A stretch of DNA of 5,266 nucleotides. Origin: Chloroflexota bacterium. GTDB lineage: Bacteria > Chloroflexota > UBA5177 > JANWHV01. Numbering within the stretch: the stretch's first letter is position 1; each line of letters starts with the position of its first letter. A model generated the notes under the pieces. That model made no database searches. It saw nothing but the letters and a program-made list of their open reading frames with translations, and was not told the origin of the DNA. Below are positions 1 to 5,266 of the stretch, in pieces. The position numbers and the translations under genes were made by a program. The stretch spans positions 1 through 5,266 of the forward strand of contig JANWHV010000160.1 of the NCBI GenBank assembly GCA_025450255.1, read 5' to 3'.

Positions 1-596
1 ACGGGACCAACCGGGGAGTGCACTACCACGCAAAAGGCATCGGGGATGCTGTGGCCCACCGGGATAAACTCTATTTGCAGGCCGCCGAGCCGCAGCCACT
101 TACGTGGATCGACCGAACGCAGCTCGACGAGATGACGCGCGTTGCGCTCCGTCAGCCGGGCCTCCGCGAGGCCAAGCGCAAGCGGCGAGCCATAGATTGG
201 AATCGGTTTGTCGCTGCCGAGCGAGCCGACAACGTGCGCCAGGGCACCAACATGGTCCTCGTGTCCATGCGTGATGACGATGCCCCGGAGCTGGTCAAGA
301 TGCTCGCGGATGTAGCGCGTGTCCGGAATGATCAGGTCGATGCCCAGCATCTCGCCTTCCGGGAACTTGACGCCCGCATCGATAAGCACGAGATCGCGCC
401 CGTACTGCAGCAGCGTACAATTCTTACCGACTTCGCCTACCCCGCCAAGCGGGATGACGCGCAGGGACGTATTTGCCGGCGCCTGGCCCTGTCTTGATGC
501 ATCCATAGTCTGACGAGACGCCTCCTGCGTGTTGACCGACGGCCGCTCCGGCGCAGCGAATGCCGGCGTACGGCGCGTACCGAGGCGGTGACCCAT
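1..596 (-). CDS. rnj: Ribonuclease J, N-terminal part (cut by window edge)
   Basis: RNase J is a metallo-beta-lactamase/beta-CASP ribonuclease, with endo- and 5'-3' exonuclease activity, that matures and degrades RNA in the cytoplasm. The visible 198 codons contain its signatures: IPLGGVGEVGKN at residues 48-59, a DAGVKFPEGE strand-loop at 73-82, the zinc-binding THGHEDH motif at 109-115 (H110, H112, D114, H115), and GHSIPD at 181-186, whose H182 matches the next metal-ligand histidine. The beta-CASP and C-terminal domains lie beyond the left edge; the family is usually about 550 residues. The ATG at 596-594 is chosen because an AAGGAAG site lies 6 bases upstream in frame. This gives an extension of about 44 residues, rich in Arg, Pro, Ala and Gln and probably disordered, before the conserved core. 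A second in-frame ATG (506-504, residue 31) is an alternative start. The gene is transcribed divergently from the TPR gene. The family assignment is very secure; the start is fairly secure. Confidence 0.96.
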   Translation of the reverse strand, partial: MGHRLGTRRTPAFAAPERPSVNTQEASRQTMDASRQGQAPANTSLRVIPLGGVGEVGKNCTLLQYGRDLVLIDAGVKFPEGEMLGIDLIIPDTRYIREHLDQLRGIVITHGHEDHVGALAHVVGSLGSDKPIPIYGSPLALGLAEARLTERNARHLVELRSVDPRKWLRLGGLQIEFIPVGHSIPDAFCVVVHSPVGP

Positions 597-602
597 TCTT
601 TA

Positions 603-609
603 CTTCCTT
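603..609 (-). promoter_or_regulatory. Ribosome binding site of RNase J
   Basis: On the minus strand AAGGAAG lies 6 bases before the ATG at 596-594. It supports this start over the out-of-frame ATG at 612-610, whose reading frame encodes nothing recognisable. I see no convincing -10/-35 pair for the RNase J transcript in 610-760; a TACACT on the minus strand near 650-655 lacks a matching -35. Confidence 0.7.
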
Positions 610-757
610 CATGCGCGCACGTGGCACGCTAAGCGGTCCATGTTCTCCAATGCGGAGTGTACACCAACATCACGCTTACCGGCCCTTCGAGCGGCCTTGA
701 CCGGTCTTCCGGCGCCATTCACCGGGGTCCGGCTAGCCGCATCACGCCATGGTCGTA

Positions 758-766
758 TGCTATGAT
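758..766 (+). promoter_or_regulatory. Extended -10 promoter of the TPR gene
   Basis: TGCTATGAT fits the extended -10 pattern TGnTAtgAT, with the hexamer TATGAT at 761-766. Such promoters often lack a good -35, and none is visible here at a 16-18 base spacing. Transcription would start near 773, about 37 bases before the GTG at 810 and ahead of the AAAGGAA ribosome binding site. That arrangement independently supports the GTG start. A 10-base palindrome, CGGCTAGCCG (730-739), sits about where a -35 factor or regulator would contact, and AATGCATT (771-778) spans the predicted start point. Confidence 0.5.
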
Positions 767-792
767 GCGGAATGCATTTCACGCTACACGCG

Positions 793-799
793 AAAGGAA
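793..799 (+). promoter_or_regulatory. Ribosome binding site deciding the TPR gene start
   Basis: AAAGGAA lies 10 bases before the GTG at 810-812. The earlier in-frame candidates, GTG at 657 and ATG at 762/765, have no comparable site. The 762 start would also fall inside the extended -10 element, upstream of the predicted transcription start. Confidence 0.55.
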
Positions 800-809
800 C
801 GTAGCATCG

Positions 810-2744
810 GTGGGCAAAAAGAGCCGCGCCAAGAAGGGCTCAGCAGTGGCGGAGCGCCCCTCAGGCGAGAGCGAAGCACTTGTTCAATTTATTCGACAGT
901 TGATTCAGGATCGGCGTTACGACGAGGCCATGCGCGCGGCCATCGCGCTGGTCGAAAACGATCCCCTTAACCCGCTGGCACACACAATCTTGGGCTCGAT
1001 GCTGGCGCAGACGGATCGACCGGCGGACGCCGTTCGGCACTATGAGCTCGCCATTCGCCTCGGCATGACGGTCGACCCCGAGCTGTACAGGAGTCTCGCG
1101 GTCACGTCTAGCCTTGCCCGGCTGCCCATCCATGCCCTGGGCGCGGCTCGACTGGGTCGCGCGCTAGGCGGCACGCCGGACCAGCGCGAATTGTTCGAAT
1201 CCGTAATCTCGGGTAGCGAAAACTATCTTACGCAATTGCTCGGCGGATGGGTCGTCCCGCCGGCGACGGCGGAGCAGGCCCTGCTGCTCATTGAGGAATC
1301 CACGCGCGCGATCCAGGCAAATTCACTCGATCGTGCTCGACAGCGCGCCGTGGAAGCCACGGAGGAAGCGCCGGGCTGGCCCGTCACCTGGAATAATTTG
1401 GCGATGCTGCTCTTCGGCCTGGACGAGCTGCCAGAGGCCATCGCAACCTGCGAAGAGGCTCTGACGAAGGTGAACGCCGAAGATCCGGGGTTACTCTCAA
1501 CCCTGGTGCGTTTCCATGCGGTCGCCGGACAGACTGCCGAGGCGCGGGCGACGCTCGAACGGTTGGAAGCCGTGTCGGCCAATGATATGGCGACGAGCGC
1601 GGAAATCGCCAAGGGCCACGCGATCCTTGGCAACGATCGACAGGTTTACGACGGCCTCAGTCGCTTCAGCGGGACCGAGGAAGGACTCAGCGCGGTGGCG
1701 CGCTATCTGATCGGCGTGGCCGCCGCGAATCTCGGCAAGGGCGACGAAGCCCGCGTAGCGTGGCGGAACCTCGCGCGCGAAGGCCTTGCGCAGGTCCGCG
1801 CGTTCACGGACATGATGGCAAGAAACGAACAGCCGCCAACGCCAGGCGCGCGGTATCCCTATTTCAGCGCCGCGGAACTTGTGCCTGGCGTCGTGCTCGA
1901 GCAACTCTTCGGGGAGGCCCAGAAGGATCCCAGCACCGCGCCGATCGAGGCAGTTGCCGAACGGTTCCCGTATTTGACGTTTGCCGTGAGCGAAAGCCTC
2001 TATGCGCCAATGGTCGACCCACGGCTAGCCGTCGAAATACTGCTCCGCCTGCCCGACCCAGAGGTCGTGGGCGCGATCGAGCGTTTCGCCGCCAGCAGGC
2101 TACTGGGCGAGTATGACCGTCTCTACGCGCATCTCGCGCTCCGCGGATCTGGGCAAACCAGCGCGGACTCCCCTGCCTCCGTCTGGCTGCGGGGCCGCCG
2201 TCGCGAGCTCGAATTGCCGCAACTGCGTTTGCACCCGCCCGTGACGCCCGAATATCCGGACGCCATTGCCGTCCTGATGCGCGAGGCAGCCGAAGCCCAG
2301 CAACAGGACGACGCGGCCGGAGCCGCCAACAAGTATCACGAAGTGCTCGCCGTCGATCCGGATGTGCAAGAGGCAGTGCACAATCTTGGCACTGCTTTGT
2401 TGCTTAGCGGCAAGATCGAGGAGGGCGAGGCGTGCTTGCGCAGGTCGCTGGAACTTGACACGGACTACGCTCTGGCGCGTTGTAATTTGGCATCGCTGGA
2501 GCTTAGTCGGGGGAATCGGGCCGGCGCCCACGAACTGCTCGACCCCCTTGACTCGAGGGTTGACTACTCCCTCGAGGAAGCGATTGCGTATCTGCGCACG
2601 CGATCGGATGTGGCGCGGGCGGACGGTGACAACGACAAAGCGGATCTGCTGCTGCACTGCATTCTTGCCTACGATCGCGACAACCAGCTTGCGACCGAGC
2701 GATTAGCCCAATCCGCGCGACAAATCTCCGGGAAAGCAATGTAA
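810..2744 (+). CDS. Tetratricopeptide-repeat protein, 644 residues
   Basis: This is a cytoplasmic helical-repeat protein, since no signal peptide or membrane segment is visible. After a short basic N-terminus (GKKSRAKK), residues 24-95 form two TPR-like units with the typical small, aromatic and Ala spacing (RYDEAMRAAIALVENDP, then a unit ending VRHYELAIRLG). Further units lie at about 160-226 (the second containing WNNLAMLLFGLDELPEAI) and about 255-340, the latter more diverged. Residues 349-462 lack the TPR signature; they begin YPYFSAAELVP and continue as HEAT-like helices (ILLRLPDPEVVGAIERFAAS). Three cleaner TPRs follow at about 487-590 (including HNLGTALLLSGKIEEGEACL), then a helical C-terminus. 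TPR arrays bind proteins; no catalytic motif or SEC-C zinc motif is present, so the partner and process are unknown. The frame is open back to 657, but promoter and ribosome binding site favour GTG at 810. The gene stands alone, divergent from RNase J and 257 bases before the next gene. Confidence 0.88.
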   Translation: MGKKSRAKKGSAVAERPSGESEALVQFIRQLIQDRRYDEAMRAAIALVENDPLNPLAHTILGSMLAQTDRPADAVRHYELAIRLGMTVDPELYRSLAVTSSLARLPIHALGAARLGRALGGTPDQRELFESVISGSENYLTQLLGGWVVPPATAEQALLLIEESTRAIQANSLDRARQRAVEATEEAPGWPVTWNNLAMLLFGLDELPEAIATCEEALTKVNAEDPGLLSTLVRFHAVAGQTAEARATLERLEAVSANDMATSAEIAKGHAILGNDRQVYDGLSRFSGTEEGLSAVARYLIGVAAANLGKGDEARVAWRNLAREGLAQVRAFTDMMARNEQPPTPGARYPYFSAAELVPGVVLEQLFGEAQKDPSTAPIEAVAERFPYLTFAVSESLYAPMVDPRLAVEILLRLPDPEVVGAIERFAASRLLGEYDRLYAHLALRGSGQTSADSPASVWLRGRRRELELPQLRLHPPVTPEYPDAIAVLMREAAEAQQQDDAAGAANKYHEVLAVDPDVQEAVHNLGTALLLSGKIEEGEACLRRSLELDTDYALARCNLASLELSRGNRAGAHELLDPLDSRVDYSLEEAIAYLRTRSDVARADGDNDKADLLLHCILAYDRDNQLATERLAQSARQISGKAM

Positions 2745-2766
2745 CAAAACAGGCGGTAGGCCAGGC

Positions 2767-2801
2767 CGGCGAAAGCACTTTCAGGGCCGCCGGCTTCGCC
2801 G
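2767..2801 (+). terminator. GC-rich hairpin after the TPR gene, possible terminator
   Basis: Starting 22 bases past the TAA stop, CGGCGAAAGC (2767-2776) pairs with GCTTCGCCG (2793-2801). This gives nine base pairs with one bulged A and a 16-base loop. No T-run follows, so it is not a standard intrinsic terminator. It could still stall polymerase, stabilise the mRNA 3' end, or be incidental to GC-rich sequence. Confidence 0.25.
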
Positions 2802-2914
2802 CCGAGGGAGTGTACGTGGTAATTCACATGGTGTATCCTCAGTGCCCAGAGGTGCATTTTCGTAGCCGGGCGTACTCTTGCACCCAATGCTCTCATGGTG
2901 CTACCTTGCCGTGG

Positions 2915-2965
2915 TCAGATCTGATTGCGCGTCGCCCTGCAATATAATCCGCTATCTTAATAGCG
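2915..2965 (+). promoter_or_regulatory. Candidate promoter with two palindromes, membrane-protein gene
   Basis: A perfect TATAAT lies at 2943-2948, which would start transcription near 2955 and give a leader of about 47 bases. No good -35 hexamer is found at 16-18 bases spacing; that position is instead covered by a perfect 10-base palindrome, TCAGATCTGA (2915-2924). A second inverted repeat, CGCTAT-CTTA-ATAGCG (2950-2965), covers the predicted start point. A weak -35 with palindromes on both sides of the -10 would suit a regulated promoter, but the regulator is unknown. Confidence 0.4.
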
Positions 2966-2987
2966 CACTGGCTTAACAGCGTGATTG

Positions 2988-2995
2988 AAGGAGGT
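2988..2995 (+). promoter_or_regulatory. Strong ribosome binding site deciding the start at 3002
   Basis: AAGGAGGT is a near-perfect Shine-Dalgarno sequence. Its GGAGG ends 7 bases before the GTG at 3002-3004, the ideal distance. The longer reading from the GTG at 2981 would place this site inside the coding region and has no site of its own, so it is rejected. Confidence 0.85.
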
Positions 2996-3001
2996 CGTAT
3001 C

Positions 3002-3988
3002 GTGCAGCAACCGGACCACCCGGTCACACATGATCACGTGCCGGTCACTCCCGTGGTCCATCGGTCACGCGCGATGAACGCCGCGGATCTGATGCCCGAG
3101 ATTCGGCGCTATATGATGATGCGGCCGGTCCTGTTCGGCACGCTGCTCGTGTTGCTGCTTCTACATTTAATCGCCTCGTCGGTGTTCGATCTCGGAACCC
3201 TTATCTTGCTCTTTGGCGTGTATCTTTTGTCCGTTGGCTCCGGAGGCCTGGAAGCGGCGCGGTTGTCGGGCGCCGGCGGCGATCAGCGGCGCCAGGAGCG
3301 TTTGGCGGAGGACGCACTGCGACGGGCGGGCCGCTTGCAGAGCCACCTGGATCCATGCACCGCTACCGACGATGTCGTGAACCGAATCCTGGCATCCGGC
3401 AATGATCCGCGCAGAATGGTGATCGTGGCCGGGAACGAGGTCGAAGACGCGCTGCGGGCAGTCTACCGCCACTATTCCGAAGCGGAGCGCATGGCAGGTA
3501 CGTCCAATGGGACTGATCTTCCATTGACTTTCCTGGTGCAAGAATTGATCTGGCGCGGGCTGCTTCCGCCGGATGTCTACGACACCTCGGAGCCTATATT
3601 GTCATTGCGCGAAATCGCGACGGCGCCACGGAGTCAGATCGCGCCGTCGGTCGCGACCGATATCGCGCGCGCGACGCAGGCGGTCATACTCAGGGTGCAG
3701 TCCCTGGGCATCAAGATTCACGCGAACCGCGTGCCGCTTGCCTGGCTGCGCCACGATCCCAACGCCGGCGACGATCCGGGTGACGACCCGATCGAAAGCC
3801 GCGCCGACGAACATGAGATTGACGGTGAATCGCATACCGCCGACGCCGCCTCCCTTGAAGATGGCCAGATTGTCGACGGTGACCGCCTGGAAGCGCCAAT
3901 GCTCAAGGAACCGGTCGTTTCCGAGGCCGCGAGGCGTGAAGTCCGCCCGCGCCAAAACCTGCCTGAAACGACCGACGCACGCCCGTAG
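3002..3988 (+). CDS. Membrane-hairpin protein with possible degenerate HEPN-like domain
   Basis: A 328-residue protein I do not recognise by name. The N-terminus carries four histidines in 20 residues (H6, H10, H12, H20). Two hydrophobic helices follow: about 43-62 (VLFGTLLVLLLLHLIASSVF) and 64-81 (LGTLILLFGVYLLSVGSG). Basic residues on both outer sides (RSR, RRYMMMR before; a DQRRQERLAEDALRRAGR stretch after) predict a hairpin with both ends in the cytoplasm. Residues 135-235 are helical: a first helix with VEDALRAVYRHY, then VQELIWRGLLPPDVYD, then LSLREIATAP, then a long last helix. This order resembles DUF4145/HEPN-type domains, where the third block normally reads LREIRN..(A/V)H; here the RN and His are missing. 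That likeness is an inference from pattern only. Residues 252-328 are acidic and low-complexity, probably disordered. GTG at 3002 follows an excellent ribosome binding site. The gene appears to have its own promoter. Confidence 0.82.
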   Translation: MQQPDHPVTHDHVPVTPVVHRSRAMNAADLMPEIRRYMMMRPVLFGTLLVLLLLHLIASSVFDLGTLILLFGVYLLSVGSGGLEAARLSGAGGDQRRQERLAEDALRRAGRLQSHLDPCTATDDVVNRILASGNDPRRMVIVAGNEVEDALRAVYRHYSEAERMAGTSNGTDLPLTFLVQELIWRGLLPPDVYDTSEPILSLREIATAPRSQIAPSVATDIARATQAVILRVQSLGIKIHANRVPLAWLRHDPNAGDDPGDDPIESRADEHEIDGESHTADAASLEDGQIVDGDRLEAPMLKEPVVSEAARREVRPRQNLPETTDARP

Positions 3989-4084
3989 GCAGCGCGACGG
4001 CGACAGATCGCGGCTTTCCAGTCCATGGTTTGTCGATCGCCCGCCGGCAGCGGTGGTAGGGAAGAAGCATGACCGGCGCGTTGA

Positions 4085-4119
4085 GAGCGACACGTCGCTC
4101 ATTGCGGCGATCGAGCGAC
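4085..4119 (+). repeat. Three copies of the heptamer GAGCGAC in 35 bases
   Basis: GAGCGAC (4085-4091) and its reverse complement GTCGCTC (4094-4100) form a 16-base inverted repeat with a 2-base centre. A third copy, in direct orientation, lies at 4113-4119. This fits a binding site for a dimeric regulator or initiator with an extra half-site. As RNA the first two copies would make a GC-rich stem with a CACG loop, but no T-run follows, so termination is less likely. Confidence 0.45.
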
Positions 4120-4164
4120 TGCAGGCTCTTGTCGGATAAATGGCTCGGTAATCCACTGAGTGCA

Positions 4165-4193
4165 TTGACCGGCGCATTTTAGTACCGTAGTCT
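4165..4193 (+). promoter_or_regulatory. Candidate promoter of the winged-helix gene
   Basis: TTGACC (4165-4170) matches the -35 consensus at five of six positions. After a 17-base spacer comes TAGTCT (4188-4193), which keeps the key T, A and final T of the -10. Transcription would begin near 4200, giving a leader of about 100 bases that contains both hairpins below. An inverted pair, CGGTA (4146-4150) and TACCG (4183-4187), frames the promoter. The -10 is weak, so confidence is moderate. Confidence 0.4.
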
Positions 4194-4200
4194 CACATCT

Positions 4201-4219
4201 ACCGGGTCCTGCTCCCGGT
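4201..4219 (+). promoter_or_regulatory. Leader hairpin 1
   Basis: ACCGGG (4201-4206) and CCCGGT (4214-4219) form a perfect six-pair stem around a 7-base loop. It would lie at the very 5' end of the transcript predicted from the 4165-4193 promoter, a position where stems often protect mRNA from decay. Confidence 0.4.
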
Positions 4220-4229
4220 GAGCCTCAGC

Positions 4230-4276
4230 GGCACGGTCGGAACATTTTCCCATCCGGAAATCGGTCCGGCCGTGCC
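4230..4276 (+). promoter_or_regulatory. Leader hairpin 2, long stem with nested inner stem
   Basis: GGCACGGTCGG (4230-4240) pairs with CCGGCCGTGCC (4266-4276): ten Watson-Crick pairs and one G-U wobble, extendable by A4241-T4265. Inside the 23-base apical region, TTTCC (4246-4250) can pair with GGAAA (4256-4260) around a 5-base loop. This is the best folded element in the window and ends 25 bases before the ATG at 4302. No T-run follows, so a plain terminator is unlikely. It may be a cis-acting RNA element, a protein-binding RNA site, or a DNA-level cruciform site. I do not recognise it as a known riboswitch class. Confidence 0.5.
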
Positions 4277-4284
4277 CAGCACTG

Positions 4285-4292
4285 TTACGTAA
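4285..4292 (+). promoter_or_regulatory. Palindrome TTACGTAA next to the start codon
   Basis: A perfect 8-base palindrome ends 9 bases before the ATG at 4302, where a ribosome binding site would normally lie; no purine-rich site is present. It also contains the in-frame stop that closes the upstream frame. It could be an operator, perhaps for self-regulation by the DNA-binding product, but an 8-base palindrome is short enough to occur by chance. Confidence 0.25.
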
Positions 4293-4301
4293 ACGATAAA
4301 G

Positions 4302-5266
4302 ATGACCAAGCTGCATAAGTCACTGCAAGCACCGGCGCGGCAGCCACGCGCCCTGACGGTGGCGCCCTTCGAGGGCTTCGATCGGTCGGCGAACCTTGCC
4401 GCCCAGCAGGAAATTATAGACGATCAAATCGCCGGCTTCACTGAGGGTGAGCTCAAAGTCATGCTGGCGGTAACGCGAGCTACAAATGGCGGCCAGCGCG
4501 AGGCCATCGCCCTGAGCGTACGCGTGCTGTGCAATGGTAACGCCGCCGATATTTTCCCTGGCCGCGGCACGGGCTTATCGCCGCGAACGGTACAGGCTGC
4601 CTGCGCCTCCCTGGAGACCGCGGGCTACCTGCGCGTGAATCGCCGCATGGCGCCGGACGGCAGTGGATTGCCGTCGCTCTTCACCCTTCCACTGATTGTG
4701 CCGGGCATGCGCGTGCCGGGAGAGTCGATTTCGGCGCGATTCTCGGGCTATGGCGCCGGCCGCAGGGTTCGGCTGCCCCTCCTGGTGTACGATCGCCTGC
4801 TTGCCGAGCTATCCGGCGCCGAGCTAAAAGTCTTGCTCTACGTGCTGCGCCACACATTCTGCCTTGGCATGCCGGACGAGGTTATGCCGATGGCCCGTCT
4901 GGTGGAGAATACCGGCCTGAGTCTGCGCCACACGCGCCTGGCCGTGGCTGGTCTCACGGCGCGCGGCCTGAGCCTGGTGCAGCACCGGCAGGATGCGGAG
5001 CGTGGCAAGCTGCCGTCGCGGTTTGGCGTAAAAGTGATCGGCGAGGCAGCGCCTTTCAGCAGCGTTCCGCCGGCGCCAGGGACCCCGGCGCGGTCGGTGC
5101 GGCCTGAGGAGCAGGTGGCTGAGCCGGCGCGGCCCGTGTGGCTCGTCCCCGCGATGGAACAGGCGGCGCCTGCCACGATCGATCGTGTCATCAGCGGCGA
5201 CGCTGCTCCCGTCGCGGCAGAGCACGCGTCCATCGAGCCCGCTGCCGTTCCGCCAATACTGAGCAT
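4302..5266 (+). CDS. Tandem winged-helix protein, possible replication organiser (cut by window edge)
   Basis: At least 321 codons; the frame stays open to the right edge. Two related modules are visible. Module 1 (about 50-133) has ELKVMLAVTRAT, then GLSPRTVQAACASLETAGYL as the recognition-helix region, and a wing strand LPSLFTLPLI. Module 2 (about 174-246) has ELKVLLYVLRHTF, then GLSLRHTRLAVAGLTARGL, and LPSRFGVKVI. This layout (helical lead, GLSxR helix, L...GL, PSxF wing) is seen in the N-terminal domains of DnaD-type and phage O-type replication proteins and in some plasmid initiators with two winged helices. The role is therefore inferred as DNA binding, perhaps in replication initiation or helicase loading; a plain transcription regulator remains possible. 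From about 249 the chain is Ala/Pro/Glu-rich and probably a flexible linker to something beyond the window. An in-frame TAA at 4290-4292 makes ATG 4302 the first good start; its ribosome binding site is poor. Confidence 0.85.
   Translation, partial: MTKLHKSLQAPARQPRALTVAPFEGFDRSANLAAQQEIIDDQIAGFTEGELKVMLAVTRATNGGQREAIALSVRVLCNGNAADIFPGRGTGLSPRTVQAACASLETAGYLRVNRRMAPDGSGLPSLFTLPLIVPGMRVPGESISARFSGYGAGRRVRLPLLVYDRLLAELSGAELKVLLYVLRHTFCLGMPDEVMPMARLVENTGLSLRHTRLAVAGLTARGLSLVQHRQDAERGKLPSRFGVKVIGEAAPFSSVPPAPGTPARSVRPEEQVAEPARPVWLVPAMEQAAPATIDRVISGDAAPVAAEHASIEPAAVPPILS

Larger units (their letters stand above)
3989..4301. other. Intergenic region without a convincing gene, rich in structure
   Basis: These 313 bases separate the membrane-protein gene from the winged-helix gene. 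From left to right they hold two GCGAC copies (3994-3998, 4000-4004), a perfect inverted repeat and a third matching heptamer (4085-4119), a promoter candidate (4165-4193), two hairpins (4201-4219 and 4230-4276) and an 8-base palindrome next to the start codon (4285-4292). A 28-codon plus-strand frame (GTG 4053 to TAA 4139) has no ribosome binding site and is not called. I see no tRNA, no intrinsic terminator with a T-run and no clear cluster of DnaA boxes. Confidence 0.6.

Noticed and set aside
657..809. Longer version of the TPR protein starting at GTG 657 or ATG 762
   Set aside because: No Shine-Dalgarno site at either. 762 lies within the extended -10 element, and the extra residues look like translated non-coding sequence, while GTG 810 has both a promoter and a ribosome binding site in place.
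2851..2884. Inverted repeat GGTGCA/TGCACC with a 22-base loop, checked as part of a possible tRNA or terminator
   Set aside because: No T-loop motif, anticodon stem or T-run is present, and a six-pair stem with a long loop is weak.
2981..3001. Start of the membrane protein at GTG 2981
   Set aside because: It would put the excellent AAGGAGGT site inside the gene; that site is ideally spaced for the in-frame GTG at 3002.
4053..4139. A 28-codon plus-strand frame (start GTG, containing GKKHDRRVESD) in the intergenic region
   Set aside because: No ribosome binding site, very short, and it is only the end of a longer frame shadowing the upstream gene. The peptide is not recognisable.
4149..4157. 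DnaA-box-like TAATCCACT before the winged-helix gene
   Set aside because: Only seven of nine positions match TTATCCACA, one mismatch is at a normally constrained position, and there is no cluster, so it does not support an origin.
4070..4175. Direct repeat TGACCGGCGC at 4070-4079 and 4166-4175
   Set aside because: Two copies of a GC-rich 10-mer 96 bases apart, with no third copy and no flanking similarity; chance cannot be excluded.
3602..4177. Minus-strand open frame of 191 codons opposite the membrane-protein gene
   Set aside because: It is antisense to a well-supported gene with its own ribosome binding site, and the translation shows no recognisable domain; typical shadow frame in GC-rich DNA.

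Overview
The window is GC-rich bacterial chromosomal DNA with GTG as well as ATG starts and good Shine-Dalgarno sites. The organism cannot be fixed from four genes. The RNase J type, the high GC, the large TPR protein and the tandem winged-helix protein together suggest a Chloroflexota-like bacterium (for example the Thermomicrobia side), held only as an inference. I see no insertion sequence, CRISPR array, tRNA or rRNA.

Layout. (1) 1-596, minus strand: the N-terminal part of ribonuclease J, running off the left edge. (2) 597-809: a divergent intergenic region with the RNase J ribosome binding site, a good extended -10 promoter for the plus-strand gene, and short palindromes. (3) 810-2744, plus: a 644-residue tetratricopeptide-repeat protein. 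(4) 2745-3001: an intergenic region with a GC-rich hairpin, a TATAAT box between two palindromes, and a strong ribosome binding site. (5) 3002-3988, plus: a 328-residue protein with a two-helix membrane hairpin, a helical cytoplasmic domain that may be a decayed HEPN/DUF4145-type fold, and an acidic tail. (6) 3989-4301: 313 bases without a convincing gene but rich in structure, with a heptamer triad, a promoter candidate, two hairpins in the likely leader and a palindrome at the start codon. (7) 4302 to the right edge, plus: a protein with two winged-helix modules that resemble each other, followed by an Ala/Pro-rich tail. It most resembles DnaD- or phage O-type replication organisers.

How the genes relate. 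Only RNase J (RNA maturation and decay) has a secure function. The three plus-strand genes are separated by about 257 and 313 bases and each has promoter-like sequence in front of it, so they look like separate transcription units rather than a tight operon. The TPR protein and the membrane protein are probable interaction or scaffold proteins of unknown role. The most promising place for something undescribed is 3989-4301 plus the gene it precedes: a possible replication-type DNA-binding protein with a structured leader and clustered short repeats upstream.
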